A DNA stretch of 46,935 nucleotides, taken from assembly GCF_004134945.1 (NCBI RefSeq), contig NZ_SBAP01000022.1, positions 1 to 46,935 of the forward strand, written 5' to 3'. A program made the translations under genes and the position numbers. Positions within the stretch are counted from its first letter, which is position 1. The number at the start of each line of letters is the position of its first letter. Positions 1 to 8,918 of the stretch are shown piece by piece. The notes under the pieces are model-generated. The model saw only the letters and a program-made list of their open reading frames with translations. It made no database searches and was not told the DNA's origin. The stretch comes from Fusobacterium_C necrophorum_A. GTDB taxonomy: Bacteria > Fusobacteriota > Fusobacteriia > Fusobacteriales > Fusobacteriaceae.

Positions 1-1236
1 ATTATAGATAGAGTCCAAGATATTATTATATTGACAAATAGAAAAAATCAGATTGAATTAATTAATAAAAAAGGAAAGAGTATTTTGGGTTCCATTTTAA
101 AAGAAGAAAATATTTATTTAAAGTCTTCTTCCAATTTTTTAACTCAAAAGGAGTTTAAGTTTTCTTATTCAGGAAAAGAAATTTCCGGAATTGGGGATAT
201 TTTTAGTTTTTCTTTAGAAAAAAATAAAGAACTTACAAAAACACTCTTTGTTTTTAAAGAAATTTCAGAATTAAAAAAATATTTGCTAAGTTTTCATGGA
301 AATTCTTCTATTATATTATTAGAATCTCCTCAAATGCAAAATATTTATTCGCAAATATCTAAAGTTGCTAAAAATAACACTTCTATTTTAATTACAGGGG
401 AAAGTGGAACCGGCAAAGAAATCATAGCTAAACAAATTCACGATTTAAGTTCTTACTCAGATGGCCCCTTCATTACAGTAAATTGTGGTGCTATTCCAGA
501 ATCATTGATGGAAAGCGAACTTTTCGGCTATACCAAAGGTGCTTTTACTGGGGCTGATCCAAAAGGTAAAATAGGTTTTTTTGAAAGAGCTCATAATGGA
601 ACTATTTTTTTAGATGAAATAGGTGAAATGCCACTTCAAATACAAGTGAAAATGTTAAGAGTTTTACAAGATAAAAAAATTACTCCTATCGGTTCTCATA
701 TAGAAAAACAAGTTAATGTTAGAATAATAGCAGCAACTAATAGAAATTTAGAACAAGAGGTAAAAAAAAGAAACTTTAGAGAGGATTTATTCTATCGTTT
801 AAGTGTTTTTCCTATCGACATTCCACCATTGAGGGAAAGAAAAAAAGATATCAAGATTCTTGTTAATTTTTTTGTAAAAAAATATTACATTTCTTTTCAA
901 ATGGAACAAAAAGACATTTCAGCAGAAGTTTATCAATATTTTTTGGAATATTCTTGGCCTGAGAATATTCGAGAACTAAAAAATACAATTGAATATTGTA
1001 TGAATATCATAGAGGAAAATGAAAAAAGTATTGAATTGAAACATTTGCCTCCAAAACTTTTAAATAGTAAAGAAAAAGATAAAAAAATAAAGACATTAGC
1101 AGAATTAGAAAAAGATGCTATTAAAAATCTTCTACAAATTTATGGAAACTCTTCTGAGGCTAAAAAAATGATTGCCAAATCTCTTGGAATTGGGATTGCA
1201 ACATTATACAGAAAAATGAAAAATTTAGAAGTGTAG
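1..1236 (+). CDS. Sigma-54-dependent transcriptional activator (5' end outside window)
   Basis: Enhancer-binding activator of RNA polymerase-sigma54. The reading frame is open from base 1, so the TTG at 31 is unlikely to be the real start and the N-terminus is cut by the window edge. What remains is an N-terminal sensory region of about 110 residues (possibly PAS-like), an AAA+ domain with Walker A GESGTGKE (nt 397-420), the sigma54-contacting GAFTGA loop (nt 538-555) and a Walker B FLDEIGEMP, then a C-terminal Fis-type helix-turn-helix ending in LGIGIATLYRKMKNLEV. No receiver domain is visible in the part present. The signal and target genes cannot be told. It is followed by a strong bidirectional terminator. 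Confidence 0.9.
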   Translation: MIDRVQDIIILTNRKNQIELINKKGKSILGSILKEENIYLKSSSNFLTQKEFKFSYSGKEISGIGDIFSFSLEKNKELTKTLFVFKEISELKKYLLSFHGNSSIILLESPQMQNIYSQISKVAKNNTSILITGESGTGKEIIAKQIHDLSSYSDGPFITVNCGAIPESLMESELFGYTKGAFTGADPKGKIGFFERAHNGTIFLDEIGEMPLQIQVKMLRVLQDKKITPIGSHIEKQVNVRIIAATNRNLEQEVKKRNFREDLFYRLSVFPIDIPPLRERKKDIKILVNFFVKKYYISFQMEQKDISAEVYQYFLEYSWPENIRELKNTIEYCMNIIEENEKSIELKHLPPKLLNSKEKDKKIKTLAELEKDAIKNLLQIYGNSSEAKKMIAKSLGIGIATLYRKMKNLEV

Positions 1237-1345
1237 AAAAAAGGTTGAAAAATATTAAGAAATATAGTCTTTTATGTCAGAAACAAAAGCTATGGAAAAT
1301 TTAGAGAAAGTTGCAGAAAAATGAAGAATGCCTTAGTACAAAATA

Positions 1346-1380
1346 AAAACAGCCGTTTAAAAACATGGAACGGCTGTTTT
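1346..1380. terminator. Bidirectional intrinsic terminator
   Basis: A perfect 12-bp inverted repeat, AAAACAGCCGTT (1346-1357) and AACGGCTGTTTT (1369-1380), with an 11-nt loop. It has A/T runs on both sides and sits between the convergent sigma-54 activator and sepF genes. Upstream at 1274-1324 is a 16-codon ATG frame with no ribosome site, which I do not call. Confidence 0.85.
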
Positions 1381-1401
1381 CCTTTTGATTACAAAGTATT
1401 T

Positions 1402-1707
1402 TTATTTTGAGAAAGGAATGATTTCTTCTTCTTCATTGGATTTGGTAGAGCTTTCTTGATTGTATTTCAATTCGTAGCCTACATTTTTGGGAACACAACA
1501 AAAAATATTATCACCAATATCAATTAGTTTCGCTTGTTTAACATAGACCGCTCCGTGGACATAGTCATACAATCTTCGGGCATCTCTTTCTTTTAAATCC
1601 TTTAAGTTGACATTTACAATTTTATCTTCTGCAACGTATCTCACACAGTCATCACAATCTTCAAATCTTTTTGGTTTCAAAAATACAATGCTTGTTTCTT
1701 TTTCCAT
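1402..1707 (-). CDS. sepF: SepF-like cell division protein
   Basis: A 101-residue protein matching the SepF core (formerly DUF552). The pattern is VFLKPKRFEDC, then VNLKDLKERDARRLYDYVHGAVY, then IGDNIFCCVPKNV, which corresponds to the beta-strand/helix core that polymerises and binds the C-terminal tail of FtsZ in Firmicutes. The usual SepF is about 150 residues with an N-terminal amphipathic membrane-targeting helix. Here the core starts within the first eight residues, so that helix is missing. A short acidic tail follows the core. The start has a good ribosome site (AAGGAGG). It is the last gene of a minus-strand run downstream of nrnA, with a 15-nt gap. The family call is fairly firm; the role in division is inferred. 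Confidence 0.75.
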   Translation of the reverse strand: MEKETSIVFLKPKRFEDCDDCVRYVAEDKIVNVNLKDLKERDARRLYDYVHGAVYVKQAKLIDIGDNIFCCVPKNVGYELKYNQESSTKSNEEEEIIPFSK

Positions 1708-1722
1708 AATTCCTCCTTAATA

Positions 1723-2667
1723 TTATATCTGTTCTAATATTTTATGTAAAATGCTATCTGCCTTTTCTAAACAAGAAAATCCGGCTGCTTTTATATGACC
1801 TCCACCCCCAAAAATGGAGGCGATTCGATTAACATCAATACTGTCTTTACTTCTCATACTCCCTTTGATACTTCCATCTTTTTCTTCTCGTAAGAAAAGA
1901 GAAATGGATGTTTTTTCGTAAGAGAGTAATGTTTCTACAATCCCCTCTGTATGCTCTTTTTTAGCCCCATACTTATTCATAACTTCCTGTGTCAAATAGA
2001 AGTAAGACAATTTTTTCTCCGGAAAGAATTGGAACTGAGATAGAGCTTCTCCTAATAATTTTAAACTGGCATAGGAATGAGTTTTTAAAAAATTGCGAAC
2101 GATGAGAGCATTATCAGCTCCCCGCTCGACTAAAAATTGAGCTGCTTTTAAGGTATTCACAGTAACATTATCATGTGCAAAATTTCCGGTATCGTTTACA
2201 ATTCCTAAATATAAGGCTGATGCAATGGCTGCATTCATTGGGAAATTCCAATCTTGTAACAGTTGTGTCAAGAGTTCCGAAGTGGCAGAAATTTTTGGAT
2301 CTACAAAAGCATAGTCTCCGTAACGAGGATTGCTCATGTGATGATCCAGATTGATAGTTAGCTTTCCCGCTGTCAGAGCGTCCATACAACCGGCACGATC
2401 TCTGGTTGCACAATCAACAAAAATGACAAGTTCTACTTCTTCAAAACTTTCTTTCCCTTGATATTGTTCAATGAGCTGGGATCCCTCCAAAAATAAAGTG
2501 GTATCCGGAACCTTATCTTGGAGGACAAAACGAACTTTCTTTCCTAATTCCAGCAAAGAAAGAGTCAACGCCAATCCGGCTCCCACAGCATCTCCGTCAG
2601 GATTTTTATGTGCCGTGATCAGGATAGAATGATGTTGTAAGAGTAGTTCACGAATTTTGTTTTTCAT
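1723..2667 (-). CDS. nrnA: DHH-family bifunctional oligoribonuclease/PAP phosphatase
   Basis: NrnA-type phosphoesterase, 314 residues, which degrades nano-RNA and pAp in the cytoplasm. The DHH-domain metal motifs are present: H20-K-N-P-D24-G-D26, D85 in VFVDCATRD, and the signature D108-H109-H110. The C-terminal DHHA1 domain carries GGGGHIKAAGFS. Length and motif order fit NrnA rather than RecJ, which is longer. The ATG at 2667 has an AGGAGG ribosome site lying inside the 3' end of rnmV, and the two genes overlap by 20 nt, suggesting translational coupling. Confidence 0.9.
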   Translation of the reverse strand: MKNKIRELLLQHHSILITAHKNPDGDAVGAGLALTLSLLELGKKVRFVLQDKVPDTTLFLEGSQLIEQYQGKESFEEVELVIFVDCATRDRAGCMDALTAGKLTINLDHHMSNPRYGDYAFVDPKISATSELLTQLLQDWNFPMNAAIASALYLGIVNDTGNFAHDNVTVNTLKAAQFLVERGADNALIVRNFLKTHSYASLKLLGEALSQFQFFPEKKLSYFYLTQEVMNKYGAKKEHTEGIVETLLSYEKTSISLFLREEKDGSIKGSMRSKDSIDVNRIASIFGGGGHIKAAGFSCLEKADSILHKILEQI

Positions 2668-3217
2668 ATTCCTCCTTCATTTTTTGATGAGCTTCTAAAA
2701 TTTCTTGCTCGGAAAAGCCATAGCGATTTAATTTCGAAAGTAACTGTTTTCCATTGGAATAGCCAATTCCTAATAGAGAAGTAAAAAGTTCTCGATATGT
2801 GCTGGATTTCGGATGTCCCACTAAATGCAAATCATATAAAAATTGCATGGAAAAAGAATTTTCTTCCTCTTCTATATTACATTTCGCCAATTGTAAGGCA
2901 CGGAGAATTGCTTCCGGTTTTGCATTTTCCACTCCGATATCTTCTCCTTTTTTTCCTTCAGAACGGCTGATGTAAGCATTTTTTGCTTTCGGAAAATGTT
3001 GCTGTAAAAAGGAACGAATCTCATTTCCCGCATAATCCGGGTCTGTTAGGAGAATGATGCCTTTGTTTTCGTATGCTTTTTTTATTTTATCAATATTTCC
3101 CTTTTTTCGAATTGCAAACCCGTTAACTTGAATAATTTCAGCGTCAACGGCTGCTTTTACGGCAGAAATATCATCTCGACCTTCTACAATAATAATTTCT
3201 TGAATTTTTGGTTTCAT
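2648..3217 (-). CDS. rnmV: Ribonuclease M5
   Basis: Toprim-domain endonuclease that matures the 5S rRNA ends in low-GC bacteria; 189 residues from the chosen start. Toprim motifs are visible: the catalytic glutamate in IIIVEGRDD (E12) and the D59-x-D61 pair in LLTDPDYAGNEIR. A longer frame reaches 3256, but the ATG at 3217 is preceded by AGGAG at the right spacing and directly begins the conserved KIQEIIIVEGRDD strand, so I use that start. The upstream esterase gene ends at 3220, two bases before this start, and nrnA overlaps its end: one compact operon. Confidence 0.9.
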   Translation of the reverse strand: MKPKIQEIIIVEGRDDISAVKAAVDAEIIQVNGFAIRKKGNIDKIKKAYENKGIILLTDPDYAGNEIRSFLQQHFPKAKNAYISRSEGKKGEDIGVENAKPEAILRALQLAKCNIEEEENSFSMQFLYDLHLVGHPKSSTYRELFTSLLGIGYSNGKQLLSKLNRYGFSEQEILEAHQKMKEEYEKQNS

Positions 3218-3219
3218 AC

Positions 3220-4188
3220 TTACTCCTGTGCTGTGGTGTATTGGTCCACATAGCATAAAAAATTAGCAAAATCTCGAGCAACATAATCCCAAGTGTGCCC
3301 TTCTTTCAAGCAAAGTTGAGCTTGAAAGGAAAGCTGATGTTTTTTAGCACGAAGCACGACATCATTCCATTGCTGTAACATAAGATAATTTTTATAATCC
3401 TCTCGTCCCACACTGAAATAAAAATGCGTTTTTTTCTTGTTTTTTATTTGTTTGAGTAGGGTATAGGGATCTTTCTCCAGAATTTTATATCCCCAAGAGC
3501 TGAAAATTTCAAAGAAGTGCTGTTTATCTTTTTGAGGAAATAAGAATTTGGGAATATATAAGTAACGAAATAAATAAATGATTCTACGGTTGACTCCCAT
3601 ACGAATTAAGCTAATAGCTCCTGAAAAACTGCCAACAACTTGGAAAATAGGATATTGCAAAGCAAAGTAACAGGCAGCGTAAGCTCCCATAGAAAAACCG
3701 GAAATTACAGGTATATTGGGAAATTCTTCCCGTAATTTCGGAAGGAGCTTCTGCATGAAATAGTTTTCATAGGGAAGGTACCAACTTTCTCCACCATCTC
3801 CGGAATCCACTAAGATGAAATTCATAGGAGAAATTTTCCCTTGTTTCCGTAAGGAAAGGTAGGTTTCTAAGATTCTGGCTTTCTCGATCCAATCATAAGC
3901 TTTATCTCGTAGTCCATGAAATAAAAGAATACTGGGATAAGCTTTCGAATTAAAATCTTTGTGTTGAATAACATAGTATTCCAATTGCCCCGTTCGTTTT
4001 TCAATGTGAATGCTTTCTGCTATTTCCGATTTCGAAATTTTTTCCGAATAGTTCGGATTTTCTATTACAGTTACTTCCGGATAGGAGGTAATTTTTTTTA
4101 ATTTTCTTTTTAATTTAAAAGTATAAGGATAGGTTATGATGTAAAATAAAATGCAAAAAAACATACCTATAGACATGCATAGTAGCAT
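3220..4188 (-). CDS. Membrane-anchored alpha/beta-hydrolase, putative esterase
   Basis: A 322-residue protein with an N-terminal hydrophobic segment (residues 1-21, probably a membrane anchor) followed by an esterase-D/feruloyl-esterase-like hydrolase domain. The nucleophile elbow is GFSMG (164-168, Ser166); LLFHGLRD (88-95) fits the oxyanion-hole strand, and a late GHTWDY holds the likely catalytic histidine. The substrate is unknown; acyl or feruloyl-type ester cleavage is a family-based guess. The ATG at 4188 has a GGAG ribosome site. It lies between asnS (9-nt gap) and rnmV. Confidence 0.75.
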   Translation of the reverse strand: MLLCMSIGMFFCILFYIITYPYTFKLKRKLKKITSYPEVTVIENPNYSEKISKSEIAESIHIEKRTGQLEYYVIQHKDFNSKAYPSILLFHGLRDKAYDWIEKARILETYLSLRKQGKISPMNFILVDSGDGGESWYLPYENYFMQKLLPKLREEFPNIPVISGFSMGAYAACYFALQYPIFQVVGSFSGAISLIRMGVNRRIIYLFRYLYIPKFLFPQKDKQHFFEIFSSWGYKILEKDPYTLLKQIKNKKKTHFYFSVGREDYKNYLMLQQWNDVVLRAKKHQLSFQAQLCLKEGHTWDYVARDFANFLCYVDQYTTAQE

Positions 4189-4197
4189 AAGCTTCTC

Positions 4198-5589
4198 CTA
4201 AAATTCGATATTGTTAGGGGTTCTTGGGAAAGGAATGACATCACGGATATTTGCCATACCTGTTAGATACATAATCATTCTTTCAAAACCAAGTCCATAT
4301 CCTGAGTGAGGGAAGCTTCCATATTTTCTTAGATCAAGATAAAAAGAATAATCTTCCTTATTCATTCCCAATTCACCGATTCGTTGTTCTAAAATTTCAA
4401 GATTGTCTTCTCTTTGGGAACCGCCAATGATTTCTCCAATTTGAGGAGCCAGTAAATCCATAGCTCGAACTGTTTTTCCGTCTTCGTTCAACTTCATGTA
4501 GAAAGCTTTAATGTCTTTAGGATAGTCTATCAGAAAAACCGGTTTTTTGAAATGTTCTTCCGCTAAATATCTTTCATGTTCACTTTGCAAATCAATTCCC
4601 CATTCGACAGGATATTCAAATTTCTTTCCGGATTTTTTCAAAATATCAATAGCTTCTGTATAGCTTAATCGACCGAAATCATTGTTCAAAACATTATTTA
4701 GTTTATCGAAAAGTCCTTTTTCAATGAATTGATTGAAGAAATTCATTTCTTCCGGACAGGTATCCATGACATAACGAATGATATATTTCACCATTTTTTC
4801 AGCAATGTCCATATTCACATCTAAATCGGCAAATGCCATTTCCGGTTCGATCATCCAAAATTCGGAAGCGTGTCTGGCGGTATTGGAGTATTCTGCACGG
4901 AAAGTAGGTCCGAATGTATAAATATTTCGAAAAGCGGCACAGTAAGTTTCTCCATTTAATTGACCGCTTACTGTCAAATTGGTAGATTTCCCAAAAAAAT
5001 CTTTTTGGAAATTGATTGTCCCATCTTCCTTTTTAGGAAGATCATTTAAGTCTAAGGTTGTGATACGGAACATTTCTCCTGCTCCCTCCGCATCGGAACT
5101 GGTAATGATTGGAGTATGAACATAGACAAAGTTTTGCTCTTGAAAGAATTTATGAATGGCATAAGCAGCTGCGGAACGAACTCGAAACACTGCAGAAAAT
5201 GTATTTGTTCTGGGTCTTAAATGAGATTTTGTTCTCAAAAATTCGAAACTATGTCTTTTATTTTGTAAAGGGTAGTCCAAATCCGCTTTTTGACAAACTT
5301 CTATCTTGCTTGCTTTCACTTCAAACTCTTGTCCCGCTCCTTCCGATTTTATCAAAGTTCCTTCCACAATCACGGAAGATGCAATGGAAAGCCTTGAAAT
5401 TTCATCAAAATTTACTAAATTACTATCAAAAACTACTTGAATTCCATTGAAAAAAGATCCGTCATTGATTTCTAGGAAACCGAAATTCTTTTGCGAACGA
5501 ATTTTTCGAACCCAAGCTCCTAACTTCACTTCTTTGTTCATATATGTTTCTTTGTTTCTAAAAATAGACTTTACTGTCGTCATTTCCAT
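4198..5589 (-). CDS. asnS: Asparaginyl-tRNA synthetase
   Basis: Class IIb aminoacyl-tRNA synthetase that charges tRNA-Asn; 463 residues. An N-terminal OB-fold anticodon-binding domain (GAWVRKIRSQKNFGFLEIND) is followed by the class II catalytic core. Motif 2 appears around FRAEYSNTARHASEFWMIEPE and motif 3 is GYGLGFERMIMYLTGM near the C-terminus, ending in the usual RDVIPFPRTP. The frame could begin at 5604, but GGAGG eight bases before the ATG at 5589 favours that start. Confidence 0.96.
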   Translation of the reverse strand: MEMTTVKSIFRNKETYMNKEVKLGAWVRKIRSQKNFGFLEINDGSFFNGIQVVFDSNLVNFDEISRLSIASSVIVEGTLIKSEGAGQEFEVKASKIEVCQKADLDYPLQNKRHSFEFLRTKSHLRPRTNTFSAVFRVRSAAAYAIHKFFQEQNFVYVHTPIITSSDAEGAGEMFRITTLDLNDLPKKEDGTINFQKDFFGKSTNLTVSGQLNGETYCAAFRNIYTFGPTFRAEYSNTARHASEFWMIEPEMAFADLDVNMDIAEKMVKYIIRYVMDTCPEEMNFFNQFIEKGLFDKLNNVLNNDFGRLSYTEAIDILKKSGKKFEYPVEWGIDLQSEHERYLAEEHFKKPVFLIDYPKDIKAFYMKLNEDGKTVRAMDLLAPQIGEIIGGSQREDNLEILEQRIGELGMNKEDYSFYLDLRKYGSFPHSGYGLGFERMIMYLTGMANIRDVIPFPRTPNNIEF

Positions 5590-5614
5590 ATTTGTTGCCT
5601 CCATATTTTAAATT

Positions 5615-5809
5615 CTATTGTATGTTGTTCATTTCTTCTTCGTCTACGATTTTGATAGAATCGAGATGTTTTCGAACCTGGGATGTTAATTTCTCCAAAT
5701 ATCGTTTTCTCCAAAGGGCTCTATCCGCTTCTTCTTCAGGACTTAGAGAACGTTTCTTCGCCAGGCGAGAATAGTAGTTTACTTTTTCAATAATATCTTT
5801 CATTTCCAT
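5615..5809 (-). CDS. DUF896 (UPF0291, YnzC-like) small protein
   Basis: A 64-residue protein of the DUF896 family, recognised by the pattern IIEKVNYYSRLAKKRSLSPEE followed by RKRYLEKLTSQVRKHLD. Family members are short helical-hairpin proteins, some linked to the SOS response in Bacillus; the function here is unknown. A longer frame reaches 5878, but the ATG at 5809 starts the conserved domain and has AGGAAGGA upstream, so the shorter form is chosen. It lies between the SEDS gene and asnS. Confidence 0.8.
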   Translation of the reverse strand: MEMKDIIEKVNYYSRLAKKRSLSPEEEADRALWRKRYLEKLTSQVRKHLDSIKIVDEEEMNNIQ

Positions 5810-5855
5810 AGCTTCATCCTTCCTGATTTCTTTAGTATAATATCTTTTTATTATA

Positions 5856-7097
5856 TCATTTCTTTTTCTTTTTTTCAAATAAATGACTTGTTTTATTGAT
5901 GTTTAAACAAATTCCCAAAGCACTTAAAATTGCAAAAATGGAGCTGCCCCCATTGCTAAAAAGAGGAAGCGTTAATCCGAATACAGGAAGAATTCCAATC
6001 GCAACTCCAATATTGATGAATACCTGTATAATCAGATAGGCTCCCATTCCGGCAGATAAATATTTTCCGAAACTGTCTTGACACTCTTTTGAGATCGTAC
6101 AAATAATCCAATATAGAATGAGATAAAAAGAAAGCAGAATAAACATTCCCAAAAATCCGAATTCTTCTCCAAAAGTAACAGAAATAAAGTCGGTAGCAGT
6201 TTCCGGGACATAGCTGTATTTTTGAATGCCGTTGGCAAATCCCTTTCCGAGAAAACCTCCACTTCCAAAGCCGATAAGGGCTTGTTTGACCTGATAACCG
6301 AATTCCGGACTGTAATTTCCTGTAAATAATCCTTCCAAGAAACTGTAAATTCGTTTTAATTTATATCCGGATAAATTTTCTGCCCCTATTTTATAGATGA
6401 TAGAAAAAGCGGAAATTATGGTTATCCCACCTAAGAGACTCCACAGTCGGATAATTTTAATGGAAATATTGCTCAGTACAAAAAGATAGCCGGTGATCAA
6501 AGCATAGTGAATAATAGCTCCCAAATCGTTTTGCAAGTGAATGAAAATTGCATAAGGCAGAAATACAAAAGTACTGACGGAAAGAATGAGCTTGTAATCC
6601 CTGATGTGTTTTTCCTGTTCCAGTTTGGCTAAGACATTCGATAATAGGATAATATAGCTTACCTTAAATAATTCTGCGGGCTGAATGGCAAAACCTCCTA
6701 ATTGTATCCAAGCTTTTGCCCCATTTCGAATCGGAACAAGACTGGAAGGAGCAATCATCATTCCAATGAAAATAATGGGAGGAACAAAATAGAGCAGCTT
6801 TCTCATGAGAGGTTTTTGAAAATTTTTGTAAGAAAATTTACTTAACAGGAAGCATAAAAAAAGACCAATAAAAATCATAAGACTATGTTTTTTGACAAGT
6901 CCCAACTGGTCATTTCGCAATCCTAAACTGACACTGAACATATTGGCAATGCTTAAACTTAAAAGAATAAAAACTATCATAAGAAGAGCTGAATTTCTTT
7001 TGTTTCGGGCAGCTTGTTTTTCAAACTCTTCACCCGATTCCTGCAGTTTTTGATATTTATCGTAAATGCTGTTTCGAACAGCGGTTTCTTTTTTCAT
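5856..7097 (-). CDS. FtsW/RodA/SpoVE family peptidoglycan glycosyltransferase (SEDS)
   Basis: A 413-residue polytopic membrane protein of the SEDS family, which polymerises lipid II into glycan strands with a partner class B PBP. Typical signatures are NGAKAWIQLGGFAIQPAELFK, the acidic HLQNDLGAIIHY segment, and the late loop GFGSGGFLGKGFANGIQKY followed by PETATDFISVTFGEEFGFLG. About ten membrane helices are expected, after a charged cytoplasmic N-terminus of some 35 residues. The QKYSYVPE wording leans towards FtsW, while length and the rod habit of fusobacteria also allow RodA; the sequence alone does not decide. No PBP gene is adjacent. Confidence 0.88.
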   Translation of the reverse strand: MKKETAVRNSIYDKYQKLQESGEEFEKQAARNKRNSALLMIVFILLSLSIANMFSVSLGLRNDQLGLVKKHSLMIFIGLFLCFLLSKFSYKNFQKPLMRKLLYFVPPIIFIGMMIAPSSLVPIRNGAKAWIQLGGFAIQPAELFKVSYIILLSNVLAKLEQEKHIRDYKLILSVSTFVFLPYAIFIHLQNDLGAIIHYALITGYLFVLSNISIKIIRLWSLLGGITIISAFSIIYKIGAENLSGYKLKRIYSFLEGLFTGNYSPEFGYQVKQALIGFGSGGFLGKGFANGIQKYSYVPETATDFISVTFGEEFGFLGMFILLSFYLILYWIICTISKECQDSFGKYLSAGMGAYLIIQVFINIGVAIGILPVFGLTLPLFSNGGSSIFAILSALGICLNINKTSHLFEKKKKK

Positions 7098-7169
7098 TTC
7101 CCCTACCTCGCTTCTTTTTTACTTCTCTTTATCATACCTCATTCTTCTTCATTTGTATATCCTTTTTTA

Positions 7170-7198
7170 TTGACAATAGCAAAAAATACCAGTAAAAT
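7170..7198 (+). promoter_or_regulatory. Sigma-70-type promoter for the queuosine-precursor transporter gene
   Basis: TTGACA (7170-7175), a 17-nt spacer, and TAAAAT (7193-7198), lying 48 nt before the transporter start codon in the divergent gap with the SEDS gene. The match is close to consensus. The short leader leaves no clear room for a preQ1 aptamer. Confidence 0.75.
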
Positions 7199-7246
7199 AT
7201 ATAGCTATCATAATGAAAAGTATTGAGATCTTTGGAAGGAGAAAAA

Positions 7247-7939
7247 ATGAGAAATGAAATCTTATGGGGATTTATGTTAGTTTGTAATTTTATATGTATT
7301 ATCGCGATGTATTATCGTTTCGGGAAAATAGGATTGTTTGCTTGGGTTCCCATAGCTACGATTTTAGCAAATATTCAAGTCGTAATGTTGGTCAGATTAT
7401 TTGCTTTGGAGGTTACTTTAGGAAATATTTTATATGCCGGTGCTTATTTGGTGACGGATATTTTGGCAGAAAATTATGGAAAGGATGAAGCGAAAAAAGC
7501 TGTTTATTTAGGATTTTTCAGTATGATTGCCATGACACTGATTATGCAGCTCGCCATTCACTTTACTCCGTCTTCTTCCGGAATTGAATTGTTTGACGGA
7601 GTAAAAGGAGTTTTTGCTTTGATGCCAAGGTTGGCAATTGCATCCTTATCCGCATATCTAATTTCACAGAAACATGATATTTGGGCTTATGAATTCTGGC
7701 GACATCGCTTTCAGAGCAGAAAATATATTTGGATACGAAATAATGCAAGTACCATGGTAAGTCAACTCCTAGACAGTTTTCTTTTTACCTGGATTGCATT
7801 TTATGGAGTTTTTCCGCTTTCCGTTCTATGGGAAGTTTTCATAGGGACTTATCTGATTAAATTCCTGGTTGCTGTTTGTGATACACCGTTTATTTATATT
7901 GCGGAATACTTGAAGAGGACGAATAGAATCCCAGAATAA
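7247..7939 (+). CDS. Queuosine precursor transporter (VUT/YhhQ family)
   Basis: A 230-residue membrane protein of the vitamin-uptake-like YhhQ family, which imports queuosine precursors (preQ0/preQ1 or queuine) for tRNA modification. Recognised by the segment GNILYAGAYLVTDILAENYGK plus about six hydrophobic helices; a conserved second half covers SQKHDIWAYEFWRHRF and NNASTMVSQLLDSFLFTWIAFYG. An upstream ATG at 7223 is in frame, but GGAAGGAG precedes the ATG at 7247. The 3' end overlaps the 3' end of holA by 50 nt on the opposite strand. Confidence 0.87.
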   Translation: MRNEILWGFMLVCNFICIIAMYYRFGKIGLFAWVPIATILANIQVVMLVRLFALEVTLGNILYAGAYLVTDILAENYGKDEAKKAVYLGFFSMIAMTLIMQLAIHFTPSSSGIELFDGVKGVFALMPRLAIASLSAYLISQKHDIWAYEFWRHRFQSRKYIWIRNNASTMVSQLLDSFLFTWIAFYGVFPLSVLWEVFIGTYLIKFLVAVCDTPFIYIAEYLKRTNRIPE

Positions 7940-8885
7940 ATTGTTCCATACTCATTTGAATATCCATGAAACCGCTTTTGAATTGGTATTCGCAAAGTAA
8001 AATTTCATTTAATTTCTTTAGCCAAAAAGACAGAGGATGTTTTTTGGCTATTTTTATTTTCAGATAGACCGGATAAGGGTGCAAAGGACGCCCTCCTTTT
8101 CCACGAAAATAAGCTTGAATATTGGAAAAAGAGGTTTTAAAATGAGTATAGGAAGCTCTGTCGTCTATTTGATCTTTTTCCAAAAGAGAAGAAATTTTGC
8201 TTAAGAGAAATAGAGAATCCGCTAAATTATATAGGATGACGGGAATATCACTGGTATTTTGTGGAAGATATTCCAATAAAATGGCAGGATTTTCCTGTTC
8301 TAAAAATTGATCAATCAGAGTAAAGATATTGTATTCCTTTTCTATGCTTAGAATAGGAAGTACTTTTTCAAAAGAAAAGGCTTCTCCGTCTAAAAATTGT
8401 ACTATTTTATTGCTTTCCTGTTCTATTTTATGAAAATCTTTCCCCAGCATTTCCAATAATTTTTCAGCCTCATAAGAAGAAAGAGCCAATTTATTTTCCA
8501 AATATTGTTTTAAATTTTTTTCCTGTTCTTCCTCTGTGAAGGCTATGAACTTGGCATTTAATTTTTGAAGTTCTTTTTCCATGCTTTTTCCAAGTTCTTT
8601 TTCCTGATAAAAAAATAGAATTTCTTTTTCGGATAAGTCAAAAAGAGCCATAGATTTTAAAACGGCAGTCCATGAATTTGTTTTTAAAGCTTCCGCTCTT
8701 TTGATAAAAAAAGCTTTCGGTTCTGCAAACATAGAATTCATAGAGAGTTTCTGTAAGAAGGCTTCCTCCTCCCTGTTGCTAAAATCGAAAGAATATATGG
8801 TGATATTTTTTTGTAAATATTTCTGTCTTCTTTTTTGGAGCTCCAGTTCCAAAAGACTTTGGTTTCCATAAAAAAAATAAAGCAT
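7890..8885 (-). CDS. holA: DNA polymerase III subunit delta
   Basis: Clamp-loader delta subunit, 331 residues, which opens the beta sliding clamp for DNA replication. The N-terminal pattern MLYFFYGNQSLLELELQKRRQKYL and the later LLEMLGKDFHKIEQESNKIVQFL plus YNIFTLIDQFLEQENPAILLEYL are typical of HolA. A frame continuing to 8999 adds unlikely residues; the ATG at 8885 has a GGAAGGG ribosome site and starts the conserved domain. The extreme C-terminus (SSSSSIPQYK) is read from DNA that also encodes the end of the convergent transporter. Confidence 0.85.
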   Translation of the reverse strand: MLYFFYGNQSLLELELQKRRQKYLQKNITIYSFDFSNREEEAFLQKLSMNSMFAEPKAFFIKRAEALKTNSWTAVLKSMALFDLSEKEILFFYQEKELGKSMEKELQKLNAKFIAFTEEEQEKNLKQYLENKLALSSYEAEKLLEMLGKDFHKIEQESNKIVQFLDGEAFSFEKVLPILSIEKEYNIFTLIDQFLEQENPAILLEYLPQNTSDIPVILYNLADSLFLLSKISSLLEKDQIDDRASYTHFKTSFSNIQAYFRGKGGRPLHPYPVYLKIKIAKKHPLSFWLKKLNEILLCEYQFKSGFMDIQMSMEQFILGFYSSSSSIPQYK

Positions 8886-8918
8886 TTTCAGTCCCTTCCT
8901 TTTTGATTTCTTCGTTTC

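Noticed and set aside
1274..1324. A 16-codon ATG frame after the sigma-54 activator
   Set aside because: No ribosome site, ends before the terminator and has no recognisable content.
5109..5450. A 113-codon plus-strand frame
   Set aside because: Antisense of asnS, which is clearly coding; low-complexity content and no family wording.
7097..7246. A preQ1 riboswitch before the queuosine-precursor transporter
   Set aside because: The leader after the promoter is about 40 nt and I cannot fold a convincing preQ1 aptamer.
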